From: Fistulifera solaris
Lineage: Eukaryota > Bacillariophyta > Bacillariophyceae > Naviculales > Stauroneidaceae
Assembly (NCBI GenBank): GCA_030295235.1
Contig: AP026180.1
Span: 236,001-300,000 of the forward strand
Reading direction: 5' to 3'
DNA length: 64,000 nucleotides
Part shown: positions 45,024-56,754 of the stretch, in pieces
Numbering within the stretch: position 1 is the stretch's first letter
How the letters are laid out: every line of letters begins with the position of its first letter
Position numbers and translations under genes: made by a program
Notes under the pieces: generated by a model
What the model was told of the DNA's origin: nothing
Database searches by the model: none
Seen by the model: only the letters and a program-made list of their open reading frames with translations

Positions 45024-47018
45024 TCACTCCTCATCAAGGACATCATCTTCATCCCATGTATCTTCGAATTTGGACGCAGCTTCGGCACGGAATGTTTGCA
45101 AACCAGATAGTCGCTCCAAGTAGTCTCCATCTTTGCAAGCTTGGAGTACCGTTGCACTTTTATCGTTCAGATAGGTTTCAATCACGGACTTCGAGCAGGC
45201 TGTGCAATAGGTGAAGGCCGGTACAGTAGGTGTCATCATCGTATACGAGACAAGAGATCCACGGATTTGATGAGGTATCAGGCCTAAAGGACTTTCAGAA
45301 TCAACGGTGGGAGAAAACGGATTCAGTCCGCTTTTGGGTGCCGATGCATTGATGCCATCGGGGTGGTGAAGGAGTGACACCATGAGCTCTACGGCCATAG
45401 AACTGGCTATGGGTGCCAATCCAGGTCGAGTTACTGTACATTGCTGGTCTAAAGTTCGATTTTTCATGGAATTCTCCGGCGCTACGATATCATTGCAGAA
45501 ATAACAGCCGAAGCCTCCACCATGTCGCATCACGAGCCAGCTATCTAGACCGAGCGCCGCGTTGATCATGACCTTATTGTAAGCAGCCGCCATCACAGTT
45601 GGCAACCAGCGCGATTCCCGCGTATCGGTAAGCAGGTAAACAACATCACATTCTTGGATCAGCTGATCCAGTCGATCGACTGCGTCTTCTTCTACTGCAG
45701 CGTGACCTGGCATCGGAATGGATAACTGATGTCCGCGACTCACAACATCAGCAGCGATCTGCCGCAAGGCATCCGCCGCGGCTTCTGCTTTGGGCCGGCC
45801 ACCGTCATGACAGTCTTCCAATGTAAATAACGACTGTCGAACTGGGTTCGAATAGCTCACTTTTCCGTAATCCACAAAATCGAAATGTCGAACACCCCAT
45901 CCTAGCAAAACGCGTGCTACGTTACATCCCAGAGTGCCAGCACCCAAAAGAAGCACGCGAGTGCTCTGAAGCTTCTCTACTTGCAACTCAGGAATCATGC
46001 GCCATTTCATTAGTTTGAGATTCAAATCAGCTGCCTGGATGGCCAAATGCGTGGGGTCTAACAGCGGCTGTAGGTTCATCCATCGGGGTCCGGGCTTGCC
46101 GCGGACGTTTAGCTCCCAACCGGTGGATCTATACTCAGGCGGAGAATTTACCTGTGTACTGTTAAATCTCCAATCGTAATCGTCTTTGTTGGGACCTGTA
46201 TCTGTACAACAATGCTGTGATCCAACGTCGCATCATATTCCTGTGGCTTCGTTAGCACGTCCCACCGACGCAACTGCTGCCCCGAAAACTCAAAATTGAT
46301 ACAGATTGACCACCCAAATTCAAATGAAAGCATAGGTAGGCTACCAGATTTCGCATAGTCCAGCCCATAGAGGCTGGGCCTTTGAAAAGATCCTCGACTT
46401 TCTCTGAAAAATCAAAGAACGCAAACAAAGATCGTTTTCTCCGCGTACGGATACAAATTCTGCCAAGGAAACACATTTCGTTTTTTGTAGCGATAAAGCA
46501 TGGATCTAGTCGCCCTTGATTCTTACGCATAAGATGTAAATTCTCCCAGAATAAAGCTTTTTTCTTCGCCTGACCAGCCCCACCACTCTTGCTTCGATGC
46601 TGTGATACTTTTGCCCTGTGCGGGCATCAATGCTGGAACTCCGTACCAATAAAGGACTTTGTGCTGCTTCAAGTCAGCAAAGGTGATCAGAAGAACTGTT
46701 TGAAGTCGCTTCTCGTCGGAAAAGAAATGAGGTAAAAATGTTTATTGAGCAAATCGTTCTTATCGACTTGTTGAAACGTTTCCATCGTATTAAATCCGAG
46801 TAAAATCCCGTCAACGCAAATTCGCTCATTGGGAATAATGGAATCTGATAAAGAGAAGATTCAGAACATTCGAGCAATCGACTATTGTAGGCAGCACGAA
46901 AAGAAATAGGATCTTCGCTGAGTTGAATGGTCTCTAATTTCTGTCGACAATATCGAACCCAAAAGGGAGAATCTGCGGCGGACGAAAAAGGCACAAATTT
47001 GACATTCCAACTTGTCAT
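45024..47018 (-). CDS. ATG7: ATG7, E1-like activating enzyme of autophagy
   Basis: The N-terminal ATG7 domain begins MTSWNVKFVPFSSAADSPFW. The E1-like domain has LLLGAGTLGCNVAR (ATP-binding Gly-rich loop), GVRHFDFVDYGKVSYSNPVR and LTDTRESRW. The active-site Cys lies in LDQQCTVTRPG, and the C-terminal segment has AFTYCTACSKSV. Length, about 660 residues, is normal for the family. At least four breaks fall in the N-terminal half (near 46800, 46675, 46540 and 46146), while 46079-45024 is clean. It activates ATG8 and ATG12 for transfer to ATG3 and ATG10 in the cytosol. The gene is followed upstream by NPL4 in the same direction. Confidence 0.93.
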
Positions 47019-47506
47019 GTTAAAGGATGTTTGTGATAAAGTTGAAAGCAGTCCAAGAACAATTTATGAGAATGAATAGGAAACACAATTAACAGGCACA
47101 ATAATAACGCGGCACGCGGCAATAAAGAAATAAACTCGCTCAGGCCTCAGTATCGTCTATCGGTTGACGGTTGACGGACACATCATAAGAAGGTGTTCAT
47201 GACTGAAATCAGTCGGGGAAAGGGTCGCCTACACTTCGCACTACAGTCCAAGAGCATAACCTTACTATGAGTACTCGAGCTTCTCTTCTCTCACCGTAAA
47301 AGGAGAACGGATGTATTATTCCCTATGCACCTATGCATCTATTCTGTCAAAGCATCACCCTTTCCTTCAAATTTGTGGTCAGAACTGGCGTAGAAATCAG
47401 TGAATTTACTTTTGGGTCGAGGAATACATTAATAGCAATTCTGCGTTCTGCGTTTAGCTACTCACTTACGAGAGCGCGTGGAACACCACTTGAGCCAAAT
47501 CCTAAC
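47019..47506. other. Intergenic region between NPL4 and ATG7
   Basis: No gene; upstream region of ATG7 and 3' flank of NPL4. Confidence 0.4.
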
Positions 47507-49014
47507 CTAATACGATCCTTCCAGCCCCGCCATGCTTTTGATGATCAGCTTGTACCCATCATCCAATGGAATGCTTCGGTCCACAATGGAAGCACAAATC
47601 TTGGGCATATCAGCATCGATATCCAAGAACTTGCTCAAATAAATGAGCAAATTAAAGTCGGCTAAAAGATCGACAAATGTCCACCCAGCTGTACCAGACT
47701 TGCTCAATTGTTTTTGAGGGCATCGTGTGTTTGCTGAACATCCAGGCGATTGGGTCGAGGAAAATCTGCTACAAATTGCTCTGACGTGTGTTGCACAATA
47801 GCAACGACGCAAAGGAAGAAGCTGTTTTCTACCGTTTTGCTTTCTTTTCCTTCTTGAATGGCTGTAAAAGTCTCATTCACATAGCATACCTTCGGATCCG
47901 GACCCAGAACTAGAGCGTTTTCTGCGACCATAGACATGCATTGTTGGGACATTTGAAAAGCTTCAACCGATACGGTTCCGTCAGCACCAGGTGCCACTTT
48001 AACTGTGACAAATGGAGTCTCGTTGACTCCATCTGCTGCCTCTAACTGTAATTCGGCGGCCATGATAATTTCAGCCGCTGTCATGACATGGTCGTCGCGG
48101 ACATCATGACCAAAAATCCAACCGACTCGTGTCCATCCCAGCATTTCAGCAATCTGATTAACACGTTCTTCATCAGGATCATCCAACACTTGAAAGCCCT
48201 CAGCTGCTTCATTGTCGGGTTCTTGTGGAGGTTCATAAATAGCTTCCACTAAGGCTTTCGTCGGCGGATCATTCTCCTCGGCACCATCACTTTTCACAAA
48301 TTTTCCGTACAAATAACCGAATCGATGACGCTTGAATCGAAAGTTTTGTAAATACGCCTGGAAGCTCGAAATCGACGGAATATCCAGAGATACTTGTTTG
48401 CAAATAGGATTTTCTTGACGTTGAATTTTGAACTCGAATTGTGAATCTAAAGCCATGAAATCGGCCACTGTCTCGAGAGAAAGGGATAAACCAGTGGTAG
48501 TGAGAAAACAAGGACGTAGAATATAGAATATAGAGTGCAGGGTAACATTATGAATGCGAATACTTACATGTCCAATGCATCTTCATATCACGCAAAGCCA
48601 TCATGCCTTTTCGAAATCCTTTATCTTTTCAGCAGGAGTTCATTCGATGGCACTAAGATAATCGATCCGTCCTTTCCAATCACCCGTCTCATGTTGGTGG
48701 GCTTTGTACTTGCTGCATTATCGGTAGAGTCCTTTAAACTTTCGTCGCTTTCAACAACCGATTGAGCATTAATTGTATGATCTGCACAAGTTGCTGGGTC
48801 CACGCGGCAATACACCATACTTCCGTGAGTCAAAACTCCAGATTCGCCCCGGCTTCCAAAGGTTGTTGACATGCTGCATCTCGTGACAGGGCTGCTCGTA
48901 CACGACATGAGGACGTGTAGCAGCAATGCTTTGCAAAATACTTTGAACGGTGCAATCGTCTGAGGGGACTTCAACGCGCCACACTCCAACGTTCGATCGT
49001 ACGCGGAGCAACAT
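47507..49014 (-). CDS. NPL4: NPL4, ubiquitin-binding cofactor of p97/CDC48
   Basis: The N-terminal ubiquitin-like domain (MLLRVRSNVGVWRVEVPSDD) is followed by LTHGSMVYCRV. Exon 1 runs to 48568 and the NPL4 MPN-like domain in exon 2 starts at 48467 after a 100-bp intron (GTAAGT...CAG). It includes HRFGYLYGKF, VEAIYEPPQE, MLGWTRVGWIFGHD and FQMSQQCMSMV. Frame breaks near 48900, 48855, 48625 and 47717 (CTCAAAAACAATTG) are each one base; the last restores the C-terminal helical segment (DFNLLIYLSKFLD). It lacks the C-terminal zinc finger of animal NPL4, ending in GLEGSY. Works with UFD1 in extracting ubiquitylated proteins. Confidence 0.92.
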
Positions 49015-49333
49015 CGTTTGAAACAACACCTTAAACTTTATTCGATTGTATAATAATTAAAAGTGATAACAAAATCCTCTTGAATAACACAATTGTCTTT
49101 GCTTGCTCATCTATTTCTCTCATCGTTGTGCGTCTCGTGTCTCGCGTTGCAATCGAAAAAAAAGAGAACCGCGACGATCTTTTACTTCGCACGCTTTCTG
49201 TCATATTCGCGTCGTAACGGTATTCGCTGTATAGGGGATGAAAAACAGTATTGGGTCCCTCTTGGTATCATTGTTTAATATCACATCCCCTTTTCCTTCC
49301 TACCGACCCAAAATTGCTCTGCATCTATTCAAT
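49015..49333. other. Intergenic region between LtrA gene and NPL4
   Basis: No supported gene. Confidence 0.4.
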
Positions 49334-51056
49334 TTAGTGTTCATCAGGAGCAGAAGCGATCCCCTGACCAAATTTGTTGCCGAGGCGTCGAAAGAACAGT
49401 TGGACTAGAATGCTCAAAGCGGCTATCACGGACAGATTACGAGGATTTGCTTCCCACCGGTACATAGTTAACGTGAAGCATAAGACCGCCAGTCGAGTCA
49501 ACCCAAATAAAATAGGTGCAATCCGAATATTGTTGGTTTCTTTGCATTTACACCGATCCGAGATGCCATTGGAACCCAAATGAAGCAAGGTCATCAAATC
49601 CAACGTGGCGAAGACGGTTCCCAATGCAATACAAAACAACCGATTCGCCTGATCACGCATCTCATAAAAGTCATCACTAACCTCGGAACCGTCTGTCGCC
49701 CCTGAATAAGCTAGGTAAAGCGTAAAGACGGCCCCTAATGTGACGAGCGCCATGGAATAAATTTGTTGCAGGGCTCCCCATACGATGCCGGTATTTTTCG
49801 ATCGCCGCAAAGCATGCTGGTTCGCATGATACGGTTGCGACGCAAAATGCAAAAGTACAAGAAGACGACCGACAAGACTCCGAATAGAAACGTCGTATAA
49901 AATTCTTTGCTTTCATCCGACACGTCCACAATCAGTAAGCTCACAATCGATTCTCCGAGCATCAACATGGTCCACTCGCCATTGCGATGCATGTAAAAGT
50001 CAATGTGCATCGGGACATTACTAATAGAGGATGCGGTTGAGACTCGATTAACACGCCCAAGCAAACGAAACATGACAGAAGCTATGTCGAACTTACAATT
50101 CTTTGTGTCGTCCGTCGGCAGGAAAGCAAAATAAGATGGTAATCTGCATACAAAGAACGCTTGCGACGTGTCCGGCGAGCATGAGCCAAATCGGAGCATC
50201 TTTAATGTACGATTCGTCTGTTGTCGCGTTCTTTTCATTATTGGCAGCCAAGTCTCTGTGGTAACTCGAATTGTACGCGTATGACTCATTTGGGCTTTTG
50301 ACAAGGATCCGTCATCTTCATCAACATAGTAGTGATATCCAGCCAGTATGGAAGCAGCCGCAAAGAATGTCGTTTCAATGAGCAAGTATCTTGAAAAGAG
50401 ACCTTTGGCGGCTTGTTGAATGGCTTGCCGTTGGCCGACCGCGAAATAGTATAACTCCACGTTTTGCAGTAAATACAAGATGCGACTAATTGTCATCGAC
50501 AAAGCGAACCCGAACATGCTGAAATCATTCTTCAAATCGGACATGTACTTCTTTGGACGAATATGCAGGACAGCTGTCGCCAACACTAACAATTCGATTG
50601 CTTTGAGGATACGATGCAGGATATCATCTTCCACATTGAACCGACAATGAATAGCCGCCTTTCGTTCCCAAAATCCCATTATGGGGAAGAATGTACCTGT
50701 TGCATACAAAAGCCATTCCGATACGGATCTGATGTCAAAATGTAAGAGACGTTATAGGTGGCAGCGACAAAGAATAGATCGAAGAAAAGATTTCCCCAGT
50801 CAACTTTCTGTTCGATCTCATCTTCATCCCAGCGCTTAATTTGCCGAGGAGGGCAATATAACGTCATTCCTTTGAAAGATAGTTCCGTAGGAGCCACGCG
50901 TTCAGAAGTAACGACAAAACGCCGCGTGGCCGGGTTGTTGGCGGGGCGAACAGAATCGGACGGAACATTATTATTTTCCAACTTGCTCGTGTCTTCATAC
51001 TCCAATTCAAGGCGAAATGCCTCCGAAGCAGTATACTCTTGCATTCCTATCAACAA
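49334..51056 (-). CDS. LtrA-family (low temperature requirement A) membrane protein
   Basis: A cytosolic N-terminus precedes the signature KVDWGNLFFDLFFVAATYN, close to the bacterial LtrA motif with Glu/Asp-Leu-Phe-Phe-Asp. Many membrane segments follow, and a second signature GEWTMLMLGESIVSLLIV corresponds to the conserved Gly-Glu-Ser helix. A 76-bp intron (50021-50096) splits the middle, joining RHKE to FNVPMHIDFYMHRNGEW. Breaks near 50703 and 49825, and one between about 50150 and 50250, need single-base corrections. The family is common in diatoms and bacteria; biochemical function is not known. Confidence 0.82.
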
Positions 51057-51167
51057 GCGTTTGTGGGTGTTTAAAAGCTTTCAAAGATTGAATCCGTATT
51101 AGACCACCAGTATTCATTCATTTTCAACAGTCTCGCTTTATTTATTTGTTGACATGAATACACCGCA

Positions 51168-51236
51168 AGCCATTTTCTGGATACGTGAAAACACCGCACT
51201 CCCACATTTTCTGGGAAAGTGAAAAATATTTTCTGG
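51168..51236. repeat. TTTTCTGG minisatellite, left block
   Basis: Three units resembling CCCACATTTTCTGGATACGT with a GAAAACACCGCACT spacer, period about 25-34 bp. Confidence 0.7.
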
Positions 51237-51345
51237 ATTGTTGGCTGGCGCCTTTGAGAGGCAGAAAAGTGATGGCGTCTTATTGGTATTCTTTTATAAA
51301 AAATGAGGCCATACCGTACAAATCTAGCCATTTTTTCGTGAATCC

Positions 51346-51664
51346 TTGAAATTTCACTATGAAACGGAGTGTTGGTTTACGCCAGCCAAGACTGGATTGT
51401 ACAGCAGTCATGAGTCATGAACCGAACAACAAAGGGTTCCGTTTTGCGGCTCTCGCAGCCGTCCATTGTCATTCAACTGCGAACACCACTTTTAAGTTAG
51501 GGTAAAGAAAGTCGTAACAATGATGATTCTGAACTACTTGTTGAGAATTTATTTTCTTTTCACGTCGAAAATCCGAGGATCGACACCTTGAATTTCCACT
51601 ATAAGACGGAGTGATGGTTTACGCCAGCCAAGAGTGGATTATAAAGTAGTCATGAGTCATGAAC
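51346..51664 (+). repeat. Repeat R, second locus (1.3 copies)
   Basis: Matches the 13.3-13.8 kb array in the same orientation: GGTTTACGCCAGCCAAGA at both ends of the unit (period 242 bp), plus GGTTCCGTTTTGCG and AACAATGATGATTCTGAACT. It is flanked by the two minisatellite blocks and has no retrotransposon next to it. Confidence 0.85.
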
Positions 51665-51848
51665 ACCGCACGCCAACATTTTCTAGCCAGGCCCTCTCCC
51701 ACATTTTCTGGATACGTGCAAAACAGGTCGCCCACATTTTTGGACACGTGAAAGACCCCACTCCCACGCATTTTCTGGATATGTGCAAACACAGCCCCAA
51801 CAAATTTTCTGGACAGGTGAAAACGAAATCTTCTGGACACGCGTGGAA
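51660..51848. repeat. TTTTCTGG minisatellite, right block
   Basis: Five to six degenerate units of about 30-36 bp with the core ACATTTTCTGGA(T/C)A(C/T)GTG and spacers like CAAACACAGCCCC; same family as the left block. Confidence 0.8.
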
Positions 51849-51987
51849 ACAAAACACACTTGGGCACCACACCATTTTATTTTCGTAGTTGCAACAAATG
51901 TGCATTCTATCTAATCATTGAAAAATGGTGCGTGAAAATGACTCATTCGCTTGAATATGCTCGCAATACTCTTTTCTTACGAATGAC

Positions 51988-52491
51988 ATGCGCCGAATCA
52001 CCGATCAGGCGCCGAAACGCAAGAGACAGCCAGTAGCTCGTCCTCGGGATATTCCGACGGAAATAGAGAATACGATTCGCAGCGCTGTGAAAGCTTTGCA
52101 GAGAGAATCGACACGAAGAGACATCTCTGATCGAGATATTCAGACTCTCGTCTTCGATCCATTGCAACTCCAAGACGAAAGTTTGAAAGAAGAAATTATT
52201 CAGCAGCACTTAACTAATCAGAAAGGCACGATCGATATTCTTTCACAGCGTATTTGGGAAAGTTATCAGCAGCAGCAACTTGCAAGGAAAGTATTCTCCT
52301 TGCTAGATGAAGCGGGGAAAGGAGTTGTGGTCGTACAGGATTTGCAGCGTGTTGCGCGAGAAATGTTGGAGGAAGAAGTAAACGACGAAGATTTGGAAGA
52401 AATGATTCGCGAATTTGATCAATCCGGCGATGGCTTGCTGTATCCTGACGATATTTTGCGGATCGCTCGATTGGTGGGTCTATCTGAATAG
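51988..52491 (+). CDS. EF-hand (centrin-like) protein
   Basis: 167 residues, frame intact. A basic N-terminus (MRRITDQAPKRKRQPVARPR) and a long helical region rich in Gln/Glu are followed by two EF-hands at the C-terminus. The first (LLDEAGKGVVVVQDL) has a degenerate loop. The second (FDQSGDGLLYPDDILRIARL) has Asp at positions 1, 5 and 12 with Gly at 6, a good Ca2+-binding loop. The pair resembles the C-terminal lobe of centrin or caltractin, while the N-terminal half is not canonical. May be a basal-body or cytoskeletal Ca2+ sensor. Confidence 0.7.
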   Translation: MRRITDQAPKRKRQPVARPRDIPTEIENTIRSAVKALQRESTRRDISDRDIQTLVFDPLQLQDESLKEEIIQQHLTNQKGTIDILSQRIWESYQQQQLARKVFSLLDEAGKGVVVVQDLQRVAREMLEEEVNDEDLEEMIREFDQSGDGLLYPDDILRIARLVGLSE

Positions 52492-52980
52492 CTCGTTTCT
52501 GCGCCATCCCCATCACTTGTAAGCAAGACACTCGTTCAAAATGGTCTTCGTTTACTCCTACTAGTAGCTTCAGCTTCGGCAATTTCAACATCTATAAATC
52601 GATTCGATTTCTTCCTTCAGTACGAATGCGGGTAACGTAAATTGTAAATGCTTAAAGACGTGTGTTGCATACTATTGCTGTCAAGAGAGTTAGAAGGTTG
52701 CCGTTGCTCGAAAAACGTTTCGTGGCATGGAGCAAGATCTCTGTTCTAGCAGAGGTGCAATGCCTAGAGAAGGAGATCAATCATGCAAAGTTCTTCCTCA
52801 CTTTTTCTACAAAATCTATCCCTTGAATATATATAGGAGCGTGGCCGCACTTTGAAGATATTTGCTTTTTGTAGGTTGTTGGTGACAATAGTATATTCAG
52901 CCTTAATTCCGACGCTGGCAACAAAGTCCTCTTGGAAATCAAACACCCACGTTGCTACGACGCTTCGAATCATCCATCCT
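52492..52980. other. Intergenic region between convergent genes
   Basis: No supported gene between the EF-hand and methyltransferase 3' ends. Confidence 0.4.
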
Positions 52981-53750
52981 TTAGGCATAACTTTGGCTCG
53001 CTACAGCAGAGCAAATGAAAACGTGCGGTATAGGCAAGCTCTCTTGACTCGGGACTGTATAGATATGTGAAAAGACCCTCCGTAACTCGCTCCAAAACAA
53101 ATCATCGGTATCCTTGCCTCTGATCTGGTACGATATTAGAACCGTTGTGCTGCGCGTGACATACTTTTCGAGGGTTTCGAATAAGGGCTGCACTAATTCC
53201 TTCATCCATACACAGTCGGCTAGAACTATGATCCGTGTATTGTGATTGTCCTTCGGAAGTAGATTATCGGGTGGATGAAACCAGTCGCACGACAGCACAG
53301 CTGTATCGTTTGGTAGATGCGTTCGATTGGTTATTACGTTGCGATGGAGTCTTTCTAATTGATCGGGCAGATCTGTCAGAACGAGTCGATCAGCCTTAAA
53401 ATGAATTGCTGTAGCCATACCCGCCAGTCCGCACCCAGCTCCTAGTTCAAGTACAGTCGCTCTAGTTGGAAGGGACGGCATAAAAGGCAAATAATGTGCC
53501 AAAAGCAATGCTCCGTCCCAAACCGTTCCAGCTGTTGTATCAGAGACATTTATATCCTGCTCCAAGCGAAGAACTGCGGATCCATGCAAGGGAAAAGACC
53601 CATCAAACGAAAACCAATGTCCCTGGATTGACAAATATTCTCCGCTTTGTGTTTGCAGAGATCGAGAAACACGACAAAACGGCCTGGGACGACTTGCTCG
53701 ACATGATAAGCCAATGGGTCTCCGGGTAGCATTTTCCAGAGTTCGTTCAA
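52981..53750 (-). CDS. METTL21-type (Methyltransferase_16) lysine methyltransferase
   Basis: The N-terminal segment (from MNELWKMLPGDPLAYHVEQV; alternative start 53732) joins the main frame through one missing base near 53647 (AATATTTGTC), giving AENILSIQGHWFSFDG. The class I SAM-binding motif reads TVLELGAGCGLAGMATA, with post-I RLVLTDLPDQLERL. The motif IIVLADCVWMKELVQPLFE corresponds to the DxxY-like catalytic region (here Asp-Cys-Val-Trp). Members of this family methylate lysines of chaperones or translation factors; target unknown. Confidence 0.83.
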
Positions 53751-53835
53751 ATTTGTTACTTTCCGTCTAAAATCGCCGGATTTTCGGGAAGATCAATTTC
53801 CACAACTATCATACTATCATGATAGATCGGTTTCG

Positions 53836-54215
53836 TTGAATAATAACCACGAGAGGTTCAATCGATTGCTCTTTCTAATAAAAAATCATCAGTCGTCCGC
53901 AATAAAAATCTCATCGTCGTCGCCTGCGAGCATCGTAAGTAAAAATCGTACTGCTACAACAGGACTGGATTACGAGACGAGTGCATCAGCTCTAGTTGAT
54001 ATTGTTGCAGCATTCTCCTTTCTTAATTACCAGGTACTCTCTATGAATTCCCCAAGGCTGTTGTAAGATTTCACTATCTATACGTTTTTAACCGTTAGTT
54101 TTCTACTATGACTCAGGTTATTGCTCAGGTTATCCCTCAACCGGGACTGAATGAAAAGTTTCTCTTTGAACCTTTTGAAAACGACGACACACACGATGAC
54201 ACGCCGCGCGTCTAA
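53836..54215 (+). CDS. Small two-exon hypothetical gene
   Basis: A frame through 54033 ending LVDIVAAFSFLNYQ splices over a 65-bp GT-AG intron (54034-54098) in frame into FSTMTQVIAQVIPQPGLNEK and on to an acidic C-terminus ending at 54215. The intron size fits its neighbours. No ATG begins the first exon, so another upstream exon or a frame error is likely (the frame opens at 53836). No domain recognised. Confidence 0.35.
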
Positions 54216-54297
54216 GATCAAAGGAGGAGAAGTAATAACGCATTCCCTGCATCATTATCAATATTAACATTGTTTATCCTTCAACAAACTAGCAATA

Positions 54298-55904
54298 ATG
54301 GCAGACTGCAGTGCTGTCGGAACAGCTATCGATCAAACAGCGAGAGCGTTAGTATCCGCTGATGCGGCAAAACAGGCTTCGTCGTTATTAGGACATTGGG
54401 GACATGTCAATTCAGCAGCGCCTTTAACCACACCGCAACATCTGGTTCTACCGGGCGCTGTTACAGCCGCCTCTACTGCTTCTGTAACGGCAGTAGCGAC
54501 AGCGCCAGTACAGCAGGATGCGTTAACGCAGCAACTCAATTCGCAATCATTTCTTCAGCATCCGCAACAACATCAGCAAACGATACATCTGCAAATAGCT
54601 CAACAACAACAGCAACAGCAGATGATGCAGATGCAGCAACAAGTTATACAATACAATCTACAATTGCAGCAGCGGCAGCAACAATTACAACAGCAACAGA
54701 ATCAGCAGAATCAAACAAAGATGCTTTTGAAAGCTGGCACGACGGACTTGATATTCCGGAACAGTGGCGACAGGAATTCGAAGAACACGAGAATCTTGGA
54801 CATGAAGGAATTGTAAATCCAGTATCAATTGAGGAATTAGCGTCCGCATGGCAAGAAGCACAAGCCGAATGGGATGATACGACTCCGGAAGTGGCGAACC
54901 TATGGACGGGACAAAGTGCAGACGAACACACGTCGGTCTATGAGTTTATTCACAAACATCAGCTACAACAAGATGCCCCGCCAACTCTTCCACAAGACTG
55001 GATGGAACAAGGGATGCTCGCGTTTCAACAAGGAGATCTACCAACTGCAATTCACGCATTTGAAATGGAGCTGCAACAGAACAACCCTGATCATGCTACG
55101 GCCTGGCGGATGTTGGGTGCTTGTCACGCCGAGAATGACATGGATGCTTTGGCCATTCAATGTTTGGAACAGGCGGTCGAACGTGATCCTTATTCATCCT
55201 CGGCTTTATTGGCGTTAGGAGTTAGTTATGTCAATGAATTACAACACGAAAAGGCGTTGGAACATTTAAAAGCCTGGATTACGCACAACCCGATCTTTGC
55301 AGGAATGGAAATACCTGACGATGATGTTTATGGTCCAGCAGAAGGCGATGTCGATAGCAGTGGCTCTTTTGAGACCGTGCAACGATTGCTATTGGAAGCC
55401 CTTCGTTTTGTTCCAGAAGCCAGTTCAGAAGTTTTGGAGGCCCTGGGAGTTGTTTATAATGTTAGTCGCGATTACGACGCGGCAATCGATTCTTTTCGAC
55501 GGGCCGTCGCTGCTCGACCTGGTGATTATCAGCTCTGGAATAAACTTGGTGCGACTTTGGCCAACTCAAACCGCAGCGAAGAAGCGTTACCAGCTTATCA
55601 CAAAGCTTTGCAGTTGAAGCCAAAGTATGCACGTGCTTGGCTGAATATGGCTATTTCTCATTCGAACTTACAGAACTACGAAGAGGCTGCTCGCTGCTAT
55701 TTGCAAACGCTGAGTCTTAACCCGGATGCAATGCATTGCTGGAGTTATTTAAGAATTTCTTTATCGCAGATGGAGCGATGGGATTTAATTCCTTTGGTAG
55801 CCCAGCAAGATTTGCCTGCCTTTCAAGAGCATTTTGATTTTTTCTCTATGACAATGCCGTCGCTCATGGAAGCTGATGACGTCCTCGGACTCTCGCAACT
55901 TTAG
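54298..55904 (+). CDS. PEX5: PEX5, peroxisomal PTS1 receptor
   Basis: The N-terminus MADCSAVGTAIDQTARALV has the conserved Cys used for ubiquitin-dependent recycling. A long Gln-rich tract (repeats of CAA/CAG, about 54540-54715) is followed by Trp motifs for PEX14/PEX13 contact, for example PEQWRQEFEEHE. Seven TPR units from about 54985 on (AIHAFEMELQQNNPDHATAW, ALKLKP-like ends) form the PTS1-binding domain, ending DVLGLSQL. One base is missing near 54716 (ATCAAACAAAG), just after the poly-Gln tract. It imports proteins with C-terminal SKL-type signals. Confidence 0.93.
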
Positions 55905-56754
55905 CTCTGATTGGTGATTTAACGCTTTACCCAATTCAAATTAGGGGCAATTCATTTCTTTTCAAGAAAGCAAACACTTAGACTACTCCGTAACCTAAAA
56001 TGCAAGATGCAAGCCTTTCACTCGCTAGAACGTCTTTCCGCCGATCGTACAAGGTACTGGACAACATCCTTATCACGCTAACAATCCTAAATATTTATTC
56101 CTAATTTCCTAAAGTCCGAGTGCATTTTGACATTCAACGGAATTTTCCACTGTTTTTCTCCTTTGTCACAAATATTCCGATTCCGACCTGGCACTTTGCT
56201 GAGTAAGTTCTAGGACTCGAGAGGGCAAGTCCAGAGTCCAGAGCCCGTTTCCCAATTAGGGGAATCGTCTTGGCATTCCTTCTCTTGGATTCCGGAGAAG
56301 CATGCTAACCGACCGGACCAGAGAAAACTCATGCGCGCTCTGATGAATCCACAAATCTCTGAGTATTGCTTGTTCAACTTCCGCTGAAGTTTCCTTGCAA
56401 GTTGTCTCGATGCTGAAATAGCTTGCTGTCTGATCATACCGTCAATGGAGAAGATTGTTTGGGTTAATTTTGTTTTAAATTGTTGTTTTGTGAATACAAA
56501 TTCAGCTCGTACCGGTACTAAGAGTGCAGCCGTTTCCCTTATGGAAAACGTAAAGCTGCTGCGTGAAACTCCACCTCAACCTCGAGCCTTTAACCTTTCT
56601 TTTGCCCATTGTTATATTCATTCAACGGACCTTTTACGTTGGCTGCTTGTGATAACATTAACAACACATAATATTGCTCTGCAACCCCAAAACTATCCTT
56701 CCAACTTGTTTTATTCCTTTAAATAAGTGTCTTTAGTGAAACCGATCGAGCACG
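55905..56754. other. Intergenic region
   Basis: About 850 bp without a convincing gene; includes one TACTCCGTAACCT copy of the short dispersed motif near 55984. Confidence 0.4.

Larger units (their letters stand above)
51057..51987. other. Repeat-filled intergenic region
   Basis: No gene. It holds two blocks of a TTTTCTGG minisatellite separated by repeat R; see the separate entries. Confidence 0.6.

Noticed and set aside
56445-56726. 93-codon frame upstream of the coiled-coil gene
   Set aside because: No conserved feature or plausible splice structure; probably leader or chance.
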